Below are positions 1 through 8,862 of a DNA stretch of 64,000 nucleotides, piece after piece (within the stretch, counting starts at the first letter, position 1; each line of letters opens with the position of its first letter). The position numbers and the translations under genes are program-made. Origin of the DNA: Burkholderiaceae bacterium (GTDB lineage: Bacteria > Pseudomonadota > Gammaproteobacteria > Burkholderiales > Burkholderiaceae_D); contig JARLJG010000002.1 of assembly GCA_031291325.1 (NCBI GenBank), forward strand, positions 1 through 64,000, read 5' to 3'. A model generated the notes under the pieces. That model had not been told where the DNA came from. It saw only the letters and a program-made list of their open reading frames with translations, and made no database searches.

Positions 1-189
1 CCCGCCCGGCGCGGGCCGCACCCGGTGCGCCCGCTCAGGACGCCCGAGTGGGTGCCGCCCCCCCCCCGGCCCCCCCGACGGAGGGTTATGTTTGCGCCAG
101 ACGAATATTTACCCAAAAAATACGCGGACGCACCGGCGATAGAAAATCGCCAAGCCGCGCGGCCAAGTCACTCGCCCCTACCGCGCACC
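1..189. other. GC-rich low-complexity window start plus REP tail
   Basis: The first ~80 bases are almost pure G/C, with runs of C at 57-67 and 71-76, and do not look like coding sequence. They may mark a contig edge or poor sequence. Positions 77-128 closely resemble 56657-56709, the stretch that follows a REP hairpin elsewhere in this window, so this is probably the tail of a REP-type repeat. No gene is supported here; the first gene ends at 190 on the minus strand. Confidence 0.4.
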
Positions 190-1440
190 CTACAATTCGG
201 TTTCCGACACAATCTTCCACTGCGTGCCTTCAAGCGCCCAGTATTGGCGTTTGCGCACCGATTGCCTGGTCTTGCCCAGCACCGACTCTTCGGTGAAGGT
301 GCCGACGATCATGTCTTCCTCGCCGGGATAGAGGAAAAATGTGGTGTCCTTCACGCTCACCGCCAGGTTGCCGCCCGACGGGTAATGCGGCTGCTTGCCG
401 TACCAGGTGCGCAGGTCTTCGCCCACCGCCGATTTGAAGCGTGGCGAGTAATTCGCCAGCAAGCGGGTGGTGTTCAAGCTTTCCATGTCGCGCCGCCAGG
501 ACTCGAGCAATTTGGTCGCCAGGCTGCGGTCGCTGGCCCACTTGTCCTTGTCGACGAAATCGACATGATCGGCAATCACCACCGGGGTTTTGCCGATTTC
601 GACCGATTCGTACAATTTGTGCAGGTCCGGGTTGCTCAACACGACGCAGCCGTCGGACGCCAGCGGCGGCCGGCTGAAGCTGTCGGATGGCGTGCCGTGC
701 AGCCAGATGCCGGAACCGCTGCGGCCATTGATCTTGTCCCATTCGTTCGGGTAATTGATCGGCAGCGCGCCGGCGCCGTAGAAGTCGGGCAGGCGCGGGC
801 CGGAGAGCCTGCCCGTAATGTAATAGACGCCGAGCGGCGTCTTCTGATCGCCGGCCTTGATCTTGTTGACGCCCAGTTTGCCCTGGGTGATATAGTAGTC
901 GTTGACGAATTTAAGCTGGCCGTCCCGATTCTCGTACACGTACAGGCGCGAGCGCCGGGCGTCGACGATCAGCACATGCTTTTGGTCGTCGCGCAGTTTC
1001 AGCACGGCACGCGGAATCAGCCTGGGGTCGGGTCTTTCGCGCAGCGCGTTCAGGTGGGCGACCGCTTCTTCGCGCAAACTCTTGAGTTGATTCGGCGGGC
1101 CGTTGGGCACGTCGCCGAAGGTGGTGACGACATGCGTGCTCATCATCAGCAAGTCGCCGCGTATCAATTGCCCCAGGCGAAAATTCGGATAGGCTGCGAC
1201 CAGTTCGTCGGCCTTGGCTTGCGCCACGCGCAAATGGTCGCTGGCCAAATCCTTGTAGACTTCAATCAACATGCTTTCCGGGCCGGGCTTGCCGGCGCCG
1301 TCGGCGGCCTTGGCCGGATTTGCGGCAAACGCAGCGGCCCCGATGCAGCCCAGCGCAATGCCCAATGCGATTCTGCCAAATAAAGTACGCCGCCCGGCGA
1401 CTGCTGTCTTCGGGCGGAAAGTTAGACGATTACGAAACAT
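190..1440 (-). CDS. L,D-transpeptidase (YkuD domain), secreted
   Basis: Probable periplasmic L,D-transpeptidase that cross-links or modifies peptidoglycan. The 416-residue protein starts with a basic stretch and a hydrophobic, Ala-rich signal segment (about residues 24-45). A YkuD catalytic domain in the middle carries the typical HGTPSDS stretch followed by SDGCVVLSN, which holds the catalytic Cys. The last ~100 residues form a small alpha+beta domain often found behind YkuD in beta-proteobacterial enzymes. Its start codon overlaps the stop of the upstream TPR gene by one base (TGATG), so the two are translationally coupled. Domain identity is firm; the substrate and type of cross-link cannot be told from sequence. 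Confidence 0.88.
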   Translation of the reverse strand: MFRNRLTFRPKTAVAGRRTLFGRIALGIALGCIGAAAFAANPAKAADGAGKPGPESMLIEVYKDLASDHLRVAQAKADELVAAYPNFRLGQLIRGDLLMMSTHVVTTFGDVPNGPPNQLKSLREEAVAHLNALRERPDPRLIPRAVLKLRDDQKHVLIVDARRSRLYVYENRDGQLKFVNDYYITQGKLGVNKIKAGDQKTPLGVYYITGRLSGPRLPDFYGAGALPINYPNEWDKINGRSGSGIWLHGTPSDSFSRPPLASDGCVVLSNPDLHKLYESVEIGKTPVVIADHVDFVDKDKWASDRSLATKLLESWRRDMESLNTTRLLANYSPRFKSAVGEDLRTWYGKQPHYPSGGNLAVSVKDTTFFLYPGEEDMIVGTFTEESVLGKTRQSVRKRQYWALEGTQWKIVSETEL

Positions 1441-2582
1441 CAGCTACCCGCGCGCTCCTGCTTGATTTGCCACTTGCCGCCTTGTTTGGTCAGCACCAAT
1501 ACCTTGCGGCTATTGGCCTTCAAACGATCTGACACATACTCTTGACGGAATTTTACCGTTGCAGAATTGCCATTGATACTGACTTGCGGCGATTCGATCT
1601 TGACCTCGATACGATTCTTGCCTTCGATCCGCTGATGCCGTTCTTCGGCCCAGTCCTTGCGGCTTTCGCCCTTCGGGGTTTCAAAGTCGCTACCATAATA
1701 GCCCAAATACGACTTTACGTTTTGCTCGCTCCAGGCCCTGGCCCAGCCATGCACCACGGCCAAGACTTCGTCGCTGTCGTCTTTCTCGACCACCGGCTTG
1801 GCTGCCGGCTTGGGTTCGGGCTTGGCTTCGGGCTTTGGCTCGACTTTCGCTTCCGGCTTGGCTGGCGCAGCTTTGGCCACTGGCGCGGCAACCGGCGCAG
1901 TTGGCGCTGCTGCGGGAGTCGGCGCTGCCGAGGCGAGCACGACCGGCTTGGCGACCGGCGGCGGCGCCACCGGCGCCGGTGGTGGCGCAACTGCGGCCAC
2001 GGTCTGCCCTTTCGCCGGGTTGACGTTATTGATGGCCAAGGTGCGCAACAGCGTCAATTTGGACTTTGCGGCGCTATTGCTGGAATCGAGCTGCAACGCC
2101 TTGTCGTACGCCTGGCTGGCCAGCTTCGCATGCACGTCGCCCAGGTTTTCATACGCGGTCGCCCAGGTCGGATTGGTGCGAATGGCGTTGTCCAGGGCCA
2201 GGCGCGCCTTGTCGTATTGGCCGCTGGCGGCAAACAGCACGGCCAGATTGTTATACGGTTCGGGAAGTTCGGGGAAATCTTCGGTCAATTTGGTAAATAC
2301 CGCGATCGCCTCGGAATTTTTACCTTGTTCGGTAAGAATCACGCCCTTCAGGAAGCGCATTTGCGCGTCATGCGGGCGCTTGCTCAAAACGGCGTTCGCC
2401 TTGGCGAGCGCCTCGTCATATTGACCGGCCCGCACCGATTTCGTCACATCGCCCAAATCGTCGGCCAGCACTGGCAGCGCAGTCAACGCCAACAATAGAC
2501 TGGAAACGAGGCCTATCCTGGTGAACGAGAGCCGCATGCCGGATGCCGGTGCGGGACGTAGCGAAAAGGCTGAGGTTTTCAT
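1440..2582 (-). CDS. Secreted TPR protein with Cds6-type C-terminal domain
   Basis: 380-residue exported protein. An N-terminal signal sequence (about residues 1-40) is followed by tetratricopeptide repeats to about residue 165, then a low-complexity linker rich in Ala, Pro, Lys and Glu with PEAKPEP-like repeats. A ~105-residue SnoaL/Cds6-like domain closes the protein (VLAVVHGWARAWSEQN to the end). That domain type recurs next to, or fused to, L,D-transpeptidases, which matches the coupled YkuD gene downstream. I chose the ATG at 2582 over the TTG one codon earlier. The likely role is assisting or scaffolding the transpeptidase in the periplasm; this is inferred from domain and context, not from a known homologue. 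Confidence 0.75.
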   Translation of the reverse strand: MKTSAFSLRPAPASGMRLSFTRIGLVSSLLLALTALPVLADDLGDVTKSVRAGQYDEALAKANAVLSKRPHDAQMRFLKGVILTEQGKNSEAIAVFTKLTEDFPELPEPYNNLAVLFAASGQYDKARLALDNAIRTNPTWATAYENLGDVHAKLASQAYDKALQLDSSNSAAKSKLTLLRTLAINNVNPAKGQTVAAVAPPPAPVAPPPVAKPVVLASAAPTPAAAPTAPVAAPVAKAAPAKPEAKVEPKPEAKPEPKPAAKPVVEKDDSDEVLAVVHGWARAWSEQNVKSYLGYYGSDFETPKGESRKDWAEERHQRIEGKNRIEVKIESPQVSINGNSATVKFRQEYVSDRLKANSRKVLVLTKQGGKWQIKQERAGS

Positions 2583-2585
2583 CAA

Positions 2586-2934
2586 TATGATATTTCCGCA
2601 AAAAAACGTATGTTACACCGTAAGCTGTCGATCAAGTGTTGCCCTGCATAAGCGGCAGGGAACCATCAAATCTTTCAATTTTTTGACATTGTGGCGATTT
2701 GCGGTAATTTTGCCAACATTTATTTGCTTGATCCCGATTGTGCATTATTAAGTATTTATTTCTCGACGACAATCGTTATACCCGAAATGATGCTACTTTT
2801 GAACAATTGTCGCCTCAATGACAATTTGCCAGTTGAACCCTATTCTGGTTTTTCGGCTATGCTTGCTCCAATTTTGCTGGATAGCATCCACCATTGGCGT
2901 TGTTGCCCTGCGCCAAACCGAAAAGGAACATCAA
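2586..2934. other. Intergenic region with probable promoter
   Basis: A 349-bp AT-richer gap between two divergent transcription units. A plausible sigma70-type promoter on the plus strand is TTGACA at 2683-2688 and TAATTT at 2705-2710 (16-bp spacer). The gap continues in frame with gshA from 2818, but the extra N-terminal residues are not glutamate-cysteine-ligase-like. No other gene or RNA is evident. Confidence 0.4.
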
Positions 2935-4521
2935 TTGAGCGACTTGCTGAAACGCCGTCTCGCGCTGTTTGCCGAAGACGCATATCGCCCGCTGTTGGGA
3001 CAAGGCTTGCGCGGCATCGAACGGGAAACGCTGCGGGTCGACACCCAGGGCAAGCTGGCGATGACGCCGCACCCGATCGCGCTCGGCTCGGCCTTGACCA
3101 ACCCGCAGATCACGACCGATTATTCGGAGTCGCTGCTGGAATTCATCACCCCGGCGGAACACGACATCGCCACCGCCCTGACCGAACTGGATGCAATCCA
3201 CCGCTTTGCCTACGCCCAACTGGGCGACGAACTGCTGTGGAGCGAATCGATGCCCTGCCATCTGCCGGATGAAGAACAGATCCCGATCGCCTGGTACGGC
3301 AACTCGCATATCGGCATGCTCAAGCATGTGTACCGGCGCGGACTGGCGCTGCGCTATGGCAAGACCATGCAATGCATCGCCGGCATCCACTACAATTACT
3401 CGCTGTCCGAAGACATCTGGCGCGTGCTGCAAAAAGCCGAGAACGCGCCCGGCTCGGCCATGGATTTTCAATCGGAAAGCTATATTGCGACGATCCGCAA
3501 CTTCCGCCGCTATAGCTGGCTGTTGATGTATCTGTTCGGCGCATCGCCGGCGCTGTCCACGCATTTCCTGCGCGGTCGCCAGCACAATCTGGAAACCCTC
3601 AGCGACGACACCCTGTACCTGCCCTATGCCACCAGCCTGCGCATGAGCGACCTGGGCTACCAGAACGACGCGCAAGCCGGCCTGATGCCGCCCTACAACA
3701 CGCTGCGCGAATACATGAAGAACCTGTCGAACGCGGTGCAGCAGCCGTATCCGCCGTACGAAGAAATCGGTGCCAAGCGCGACGGCGAATGGGTGCAGAT
3801 CAACACCAACCTGTTGCAGATCGAAAACGAATTCTACGCAACCATCCGCCCCAAGCGCGTGATTCGCACCGGCGAGCGCGCCATCGAAGCCTTGTGCGCG
3901 CGCGGCGTGCAATATATCGAAGTGCGCTGCATGGATGTCGATCCGTTCGAGCCGCTCGGCATCAGCTTGCCGACCGCGCGCTTTCTCGACGCCTTCCTGC
4001 TGTTTTGCGCATTGAGCGACAGCCAGCCAACCGACGAAGCCGAATGCAAGCAAAACGTCGAAAACTTCGCGCGCACCGTCAAGGAAGGCCGGCGTCCCGG
4101 CTTGACCCTGCGGCAAGGCGAACGCGACATCGCATTGCAAACCTGGGGCTTTGAATTGCTCGACAAGATCGAGCTTGCCGCCACGGTATTGGACCAGCAG
4201 CGCGGCGGCGAAGCGCATGCCGAAGCGCTGCACGCGCAAAGAATCAAGTTGCACTCTCCCGAGCGCACGCCATCGGCTCAGGTATTGGCAGAAATCCGCC
4301 ACAACGGCGGCTCGTTCGAGCGTTTTGCGTTAGCGCAAAGCCAGAAGCACGCAGCCGAATTCCGCGCGCGCCCGCCGAGCACGGAGGAACTGTCGTACTT
4401 CCAGGCGCTGGCGCAAACCTCGCTCGACGAACAAGCGAAAATGGAGCGCGAGCAAGTCGGCGACTTCGACGCCTTCATCACCGATTACCGCTCGCGCACG
4501 CCTAGCCAGTTGTGCGGGTGA
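2935..4521 (+). CDS. gshA: Glutamate-cysteine ligase (first step of glutathione synthesis)
   Basis: ATP-dependent ligation of L-glutamate and L-cysteine to gamma-glutamylcysteine in the cytoplasm. The protein is collinear with enterobacterial Gsh[14 protein letters not shown] near the N-terminus, then [26 protein letters not shown] in the substrate-binding region, and [13 protein letters not shown] start it at TTG 2935 because AAAAGGA lies at 2921-2927, eight bases upstream, and this gives 528 residues, close to the ~518 of the E. coli enzyme. An ATG at 2818 would add 39 hydrophobic, non-conserved residues. It is a single gene with its own probable promoter upstream. The family assignment is secure; the TTG start is an inference from spacing and length. 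Confidence 0.93.
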   Translation: MSDLLKRRLALFAEDAYRPLLGQGLRGIERETLRVDTQGKLAMTPHPIALGSALTNPQITTDYSESLLEFITPAEHDIATALTELDAIHRFAYAQLGDELLWSESMPCHLPDEEQIPIAWYGNSHIGMLKHVYRRGLALRYGKTMQCIAGIHYNYSLSEDIWRVLQKAENAPGSAMDFQSESYIATIRNFRRYSWLLMYLFGASPALSTHFLRGRQHNLETLSDDTLYLPYATSLRMSDLGYQNDAQAGLMPPYNTLREYMKNLSNAVQQPYPPYEEIGAKRDGEWVQINTNLLQIENEFYATIRPKRVIRTGERAIEALCARGVQYIEVRCMDVDPFEPLGISLPTARFLDAFLLFCALSDSQPTDEAECKQNVENFARTVKEGRRPGLTLRQGERDIALQTWGFELLDKIELAATVLDQQRGGEAHAEALHAQRIKLHSPERTPSAQVLAEIRHNGGSFERFALAQSQKHAAEFRARPPSTEELSYFQALAQTSLDEQAKMEREQVGDFDAFITDYRSRTPSQLCG

Positions 4522-4601
4522 GGGGCAGCGGTATTTTGTAGTCCCATTCGATGATCGAAGTATTCATCCATTAACGCTCCTTGCTGGCTGCGATCATTTG
4601 A

Positions 4602-4614
4602 GATACAATGTATC
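4602..4614. promoter_or_regulatory. Palindromic operator upstream of dinJ-yafQ
   Basis: GATACAATGTATC is a perfect palindrome around its central A, 21 bp before the antitoxin start. RelB/DinJ-type antitoxins bind such palindromes to repress their own operon, so this is the likely autoregulatory site. Confidence 0.5.
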
Positions 4615-4635
4615 GCAACCATGAAAGGAGCCGCT

Positions 4636-4914
4636 ATGGCTACCACCACGATGGTCCACGTCCGCGTGGACGAAAAAATCAAAGCAGAAGCCACCGAGAC
4701 ACTCGCCGCGATGGGCTTGTCCGTCTCTGATGCCGTGCGCGTGTTCTTGATGCGCGTTGTCGCCGATAAGCAGATGCCGTTCGCGCTTAAAGTGCCGAAT
4801 ACCGAAACTCGAACAGCGATGACCGAGGCAGACGAAATTACACGCACGCGGCGTGCGCGCTTTGGCACCGCAACCGAACTTTTCGATGACCTCGAAAAAA
4901 ACAGCGTCAAGTAA
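4636..4914 (+). CDS. dinJ: RelB/DinJ-family antitoxin
   Basis: 92-residue type II antitoxin with an N-terminal ribbon-helix-helix DNA-binding domain (MVHVRVDEKIKAEATETLAAMGLSVSDAVRVFL...) typical of DinJ. The C-terminal tail would wrap the toxin. The start at 4636 has AAGGAG seven bases upstream; an ATG at 4621 would include this ribosome binding site in the coding region. The downstream toxin gene begins inside its 3' end (29-bp overlap), the usual antitoxin-first order with translational coupling. It should neutralise the YafQ-like nuclease and, with it, repress the operon through the palindrome at 4602. Confidence 0.88.
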   Translation: MATTTMVHVRVDEKIKAEATETLAAMGLSVSDAVRVFLMRVVADKQMPFALKVPNTETRTAMTEADEITRTRRARFGTATELFDDLEKNSVK

Positions 4915-5215
4915 GCGCGCTGCACCGCCGCGAGCGGCAGACTATGCCAAGTCCTTCCTCAAGGACTGGGAACGATTATCCCGCTCCGGTCGGTACGATA
5001 TGAATCGGTTAAAAGAAGCAATGCTGATGCTAATCGCCAACAACGCCCCGCTCGGACCTGAATGGCTTGACCATCCATTAGCTGGTGAATGGGACGGGCA
5101 TCGGGAGTGCCATATCGGCGGCGACTTTCTGTTGACATATAAAGTTGACGATGTTGGCAAGCATGGCTTAATCGTGTTCGTGCGCACAGGAACACACGCC
5201 GAGTTGTTTGATTGA
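4886..5215 (+). CDS. YafQ/RelE-family mRNA interferase toxin
   Basis: 109 residues from ATG 4886. The body (YAKSFLKDWERL ... PLGPEWLDHPLAGEWDGHRECHIGGDFLLTYKVDD ... LIVFVRTGTHAELF) matches the YafQ branch of RelE-like ribosome-dependent endoribonucleases. The histidines and the terminal HAELF tail of that family are present. The N-terminal ~17 residues are basic and longer than in E. coli YafQ, so a slightly later start is possible. It overlaps the antitoxin by 29 bp in another frame. The gene appears intact, so the pair is likely functional. Confidence 0.85.
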   Translation: MTSKKTASSKRAAPPRAADYAKSFLKDWERLSRSGRYDMNRLKEAMLMLIANNAPLGPEWLDHPLAGEWDGHRECHIGGDFLLTYKVDDVGKHGLIVFVRTGTHAELFD

Positions 5216-5313
5216 AGATTGCAGGCAAGCAAGCCAAGCGTGGGCATGCGGGCGTGCCCACGCGGCACAACGCGCGAGGCGTCCGCTCACGCAAAAGCCT
5301 GCCACCTCCTCGC

Positions 5314-6927
5314 CTACGCGCTCGATGTGCTACCTGACGCCCCACTGGGCGCCGCAACCGCCAGCGCCGCATCGAACGGCAACAGCAGCGGGTCCGATTG
5401 CAAATACACTTGCGCGTTGATTGCCGCCAACACTTGCTGACGCCTGGCTGCGTCTTTCGGGGCGTCCGACTGCAGCGGGACCAGCAATGGCATCAAGTCT
5501 TCGGTCTCCATATCGGCAATCGTCACGGTCGTGTCTTCCACCTCGTTCTCGTCCACGAACTTGGTCTCGTGCGTCGATTGGCTGGCGCTCTTGGCAATCG
5601 ACGCTTGCACCAGCTTGCCTTTGTCATAGCCGATCATGGTGGTTACGCTGGCGCTATCGTTCATTTGCTCGTAGTAATAATTCTGCGTCAGTTTCAGTTT
5701 GGTCGTCTGCAATTGCGTCAGCGGCGGCGCAAACCACTGGTGATAGCTGGCGATCAGGCTGGACGACTGTTTCTGGGTAATGGTCCGGTTCGCATAGCTA
5801 TTGCCGGTAATCGCGGTTTGCTGCGATAGCTGATAGGCGAATTGATCGACTTCTGCCCGCTTCAGCGAATTGCTCGAAATTGGGGTCGCCGTCACGCTCG
5901 CCTGGAAATCGGCCAGCCCGGTCAACATCGCTTGGTTCTGGTCGCTTTGCACCGAAATACCGCTGGCATTTGCCCCCACCCCGGCCACCGGATAATGGCT
6001 GTTGAGTTGCGTGAAGCCGTCCCTGAATGCCGCCATCAAATCCGTGTCCTCGCCCTGGTCGCGGCTTTCCTCCTGTTGGAACTGCTGCAGATAGCTGGTC
6101 AGCGCGACCTTCTGCTGCGCCTGCGTGCCGATCACCGAGGCATTGGCCAGATTGACCGAGATATTGACAGTCCCCGCCGGCAGGCGGGCCGCAAGGCTGC
6201 GCTGGGCGCTATCGACTTGCAGGCTGAGCGTGGTCGGACTGGCGCTTTCCGACTGCAATTGTATCTGCAGGTTGACCGAGGAAAGCACCGTCGGATCGAC
6301 TTGCAACAAGCCGGAGAGTTCGACGCTGGGGGCATCGCCGTTGGCGCCGCCGGTCAAGCCATCGATTGCGCCTTGAAACGCGCCGGCCAGATTCGCCAGC
6401 GCCGTCTGCTGCGCAGCGCTCAGTGCGCCGCTGCTTTTCTCTTGCACGGCCAGCGTGCCATCGCTGCCGCTGGTGATGTCCAACTCGACCGTCGTGCCTG
6501 AGGCTGTCGTGACGTCCAGGGTCACAGCGCCAGAGATCGCGGGATTGGGTTTGGCCGGGCCTTGGCCGGCTGGCGGCGGAATCACCACCGATTGCGCAAA
6601 ATCGCTGGTGCTCGTCTTGAACCGTTCCAGCAAGGCCGCGCCCAATCCCGCAAATCGCGTCGCCAGCGTCTTGCCGGCGACATCGCCGGCCATCACCTGG
6701 CTTACCGCATCGGAATTGGCATATTCCCAAGACGCACCGCCCGCAGAAACCGGCATCGCGTAAGTGAGCGCCGCGCCCGTATCTGCCGGGGTCGGCGTAT
6801 AGGAGGTGACCGCTGCCGACGATTGAGTTTGCGCCGGCGCGGCAATCGCCTGGTTCGATTGCGCAGCGCTGGCGACAGCAGATGCGCCAAGCGACACATT
6901 GCGCGCAGAGAGGCTAGAGAGCGACAT
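5314..6927 (-). CDS. Conserved-looking protein of unknown function, Ser/Ala/Gln-rich
   Basis: 537-residue protein I do not recognise. It starts MSLSSLSARNVSLGASA and has a long, low-complexity N-terminal part rich in Ala, Ser, Thr and Gln without a classical signal peptide. The middle has beta-rich segments of alternating polar and hydrophobic residues (SGAVTLDVTTASGTTVELDI). A more structured C-terminal part contains a Tyr-rich patch (LTQNYYYEQMND) and an acidic stretch (FVDENEVEDTTVTIADMETEDLMPLL). The overall style is reminiscent of flagellar or secretion-associated helper proteins, but that is only an impression. It stands alone: a toxin-antitoxin pair ends 99 bp away on one side and a broken PIN gene lies on the other. 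Confidence 0.6.
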   Translation of the reverse strand: MSLSSLSARNVSLGASAVASAAQSNQAIAAPAQTQSSAAVTSYTPTPADTGAALTYAMPVSAGGASWEYANSDAVSQVMAGDVAGKTLATRFAGLGAALLERFKTSTSDFAQSVVIPPPAGQGPAKPNPAISGAVTLDVTTASGTTVELDITSGSDGTLAVQEKSSGALSAAQQTALANLAGAFQGAIDGLTGGANGDAPSVELSGLLQVDPTVLSSVNLQIQLQSESASPTTLSLQVDSAQRSLAARLPAGTVNISVNLANASVIGTQAQQKVALTSYLQQFQQEESRDQGEDTDLMAAFRDGFTQLNSHYPVAGVGANASGISVQSDQNQAMLTGLADFQASVTATPISSNSLKRAEVDQFAYQLSQQTAITGNSYANRTITQKQSSSLIASYHQWFAPPLTQLQTTKLKLTQNYYYEQMNDSASVTTMIGYDKGKLVQASIAKSASQSTHETKFVDENEVEDTTVTIADMETEDLMPLLVPLQSDAPKDAARRQQVLAAINAQVYLQSDPLLLPFDAALAVAAPSGASGSTSSA

Positions 6928-7122
6928 GGCGCAGACCTCTTTGCTTGAACCGTCTCACAGGATTCCCTTAAACCGACCGAGCTAGCGTATTAATAAGCTG
7001 TATCGGCCAGTTTTTGGATAACTGAAGCGCTGTCGAAGGCTCAGGCATCAAGGGCGGGCATGCCTTCGTGCTCGCGTAGCGAGGTTGGCCCACCAAGCCA
7101 TCATTTGCTACCGATGCACAGG

Positions 7123-7548
7123 CTACTGGTCGACTCCAATCAAATACATCAAAACAGTGCTGGTGGTCCATGTGGCCACGCCGCTGCCGAAAAAATCCTG
7201 ATCCTCCGTCCACACCGGAGAGTCCAACGCCAAAGCCGTGGCTAACACAGGCCAGTCTCGCGGGTCACGAATACGCTGTCGGGCTTTTGTTTCAAATTCG
7301 CTATAGACGTCGTGGTCGACGCACTACACCAAAGTCGGCAATCGGTGCAGCACGGCTGCGCCCACGCCCCAATCAAGGCCTCGTTTTTCAAAGATTTGCG
7401 GGAGATATTTCTCCGCATCTGCAAATGCATCGTCGGGTGCAAAAAACGCTGTCGTGCCGTGGTGCTCATTTAGCAGCGTGAAAACTTTCTTGCCGAGCAC
7501 AGCACGAATTAAAATGTTGGCATCGAGCACCAGCGCTTGTCGGCTCAT
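7123..7548 (-). pseudogene. VapC-like PIN-domain toxin broken by an amber stop
   Basis: Reading from ATG 7548 gives LVLDANILIRAVLG, the PIN-domain start with its first Asp, and then TAG at 7324-7326 after residue 74. If that codon is read through, the same frame continues without further damage to TAG at 7123-7125. It encodes RDPRDWPVLATALALDSPVWTEDQDFFGSGVATWTT, which holds the remaining acidic PIN residues and the typical DWPVLA and TEDQDFFG motifs. The total would be 141 codons, normal for VapC-like nucleases. A single CAG-to-TAG change explains everything, so this is a recent nonsense mutation or a sequencing error. It overlaps the antitoxin gene by four bases (ATGA). Confidence 0.85.
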
Positions 7549-7802
7549 CGTTTGTCAGCCGCCCGGCGCGCCTTGAAATCACCTGCAATGTCGTCTTCGG
7601 ATATGCGCAATGCCGACATCATGGAATCCAATGTCGCCGCCGCTTCCCTGAGTGCATCAAGTTCCGCTTGCTTCCGACCGCCACGCGCCGGAATGTAATA
7701 GCCTATCGTTTCCCCGTGTCGGGTAATTGCGACAGGAGACGACGATTCAAGATACGTCGGCAGATTCGCTCGGAACTCCTTTACGCCAACTTTGGTTTCC
7801 AT
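7545..7802 (-). CDS. Phd/YefM-family antitoxin
   Basis: 85 residues from METKVGVKEFRANLPTYLESSSPVAITRHGETIGYYIPA, the Phd/YefM fold: an N-terminal DNA-binding half and a C-terminal helix that would bind the toxin. An ATG three codons earlier (7811) is an alternative start. Its stop overlaps the start of the PIN toxin gene by four bases, so the two form one operon. The promoter region carries a palindrome and a TATAAT on the minus strand directly upstream. Because the toxin partner is interrupted, the antitoxin may now act only as an orphan repressor. Confidence 0.85.
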   Translation of the reverse strand: METKVGVKEFRANLPTYLESSSPVAITRHGETIGYYIPARGGRKQAELDALREAAATLDSMMSALRISEDDIAGDFKARRAADKR

Positions 7803-7812
7803 GATCTTCATT

Positions 7813-7838
7813 TGTGTACTTTGGTGTACACATTATAG
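7813..7838 (-). promoter_or_regulatory. Operator palindrome and -10 box of the Phd/PIN operon
   Basis: TGTGTAC (7813-7819) and GTACACA (7826-7832) form an inverted repeat around TTTGGT. On the minus strand TATAAT occupies 7837-7832, partly overlapping the repeat, about 21 bp before ATG 7811. This is the arrangement expected for autorepression by a Phd-type antitoxin. Confidence 0.55.
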
Positions 7839-7992
7839 CGGCAAATTTGACCTAGCTCAGAAAATTTAGGCTGAAAAGTCGCCAAATTTGGCAATGAGAT
7901 TATCGGCAAGATCAGATAGGGCGTGGGTGCGACCGTCAGCTTGTGGCCGTGCACCTCAGCCCGGCCCTTTGCCCAACACCGCACCAAAACCC

Positions 7993-8862
7993 TCACCCCT
8001 TCTTCGCCTTGTCCCGCAAGCGGATCAAGCCCTCTTGCGCCACGGTCGCCACCAGCGCGCCGTGGCGGTCGTAGACGTAGGCGAAATTCAAGCCGCGCCC
8101 GCCTGACGCGTTCGGGCTTTCCATCGAGAACAGCAGCCAATCGTCCATGCGCATTGGCCGATGGAACCAGATGGTGTGGTCCAGGCTGGCGATTTGCAGG
8201 CGCGGATCGCCCATGACGATGCCGTGCGGCTGCAACGATGTCCATAGCAGGCCATAGTCGGAGACGTAGGCGAACAGGGTTTCGTGCACCAGCGGATCGT
8301 CCGACAGCGCCAGCGGGGAGCGCGTCCACACCTGCTTGTACGGCGCGCGCGACGGGCTGGCGTACATGTCGCCATTGCCGTCGGCACGGAAATCGACCGG
8401 CACCGGCAAGAACGGATGCTTCTTCACGGCGGCGCGCTCTTTCCACGCTTGCAGGCTCGATTGCAAGCTCTCCGGGTCGGCGTTGACCGGCATCGGCTTT
8501 TGGTGGGTCAAGCCTTCCTCGTGGTCCTGAAACGAGGCCGACATCACAAATATGCGCCGGCCTTCCTGGACGGCGACCACGCGCCGCGTGCTGAAGCTGC
8601 CGCCGTCGCGCACCCGCTCCACCTCGAAGGTGATCGGCAACTGGTGGTTGCCCGGCAAAATGAACAGCGAATGCAGCGAGTGCGGACGCCGGTTGGCGAC
8701 CGTCTTGGACGCCGCATACAAGGACTGGCCCAGCACCTGCCCGCCGAACACGTTGGGGCTGCCCATGAAATGGCTTTGGCCGAAAAAGCGGTCGGTATCG
8801 ATTTGCTCGGGTGTCAATAATTTCAGGATTTCCGGGGTGTTATATAAAGTTTCGTCAAGCAT
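7993..8862 (-). CDS. tesB: Acyl-CoA thioesterase II
   Basis: 289-residue double-hotdog thioesterase that hydrolyses medium- to long-chain acyl-CoA to free fatty acid and CoA. Conserved stretches include FFGQSHFMGSPNVFGGQVLGQSLYAASKTV and the H-S-LHSLFILPGN motif in the first hotdog. The second hotdog carries LDHTIWFHRPMRMDDWLLF and a C-terminal ATVAQEGLIRLR. The Asp, Thr/Ser and Gln residues used by E. coli TesB for catalysis have counterparts here (SLDHTIW, the following hotdog strand and VAQEG). Length matches the family (~286). It is a single gene. Confidence 0.93.
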   Translation of the reverse strand: MLDETLYNTPEILKLLTPEQIDTDRFFGQSHFMGSPNVFGGQVLGQSLYAASKTVANRRPHSLHSLFILPGNHQLPITFEVERVRDGGSFSTRRVVAVQEGRRIFVMSASFQDHEEGLTHQKPMPVNADPESLQSSLQAWKERAAVKKHPFLPVPVDFRADGNGDMYASPSRAPYKQVWTRSPLALSDDPLVHETLFAYVSDYGLLWTSLQPHGIVMGDPRLQIASLDHTIWFHRPMRMDDWLLFSMESPNASGGRGLNFAYVYDRHGALVATVAQEGLIRLRDKAKKG

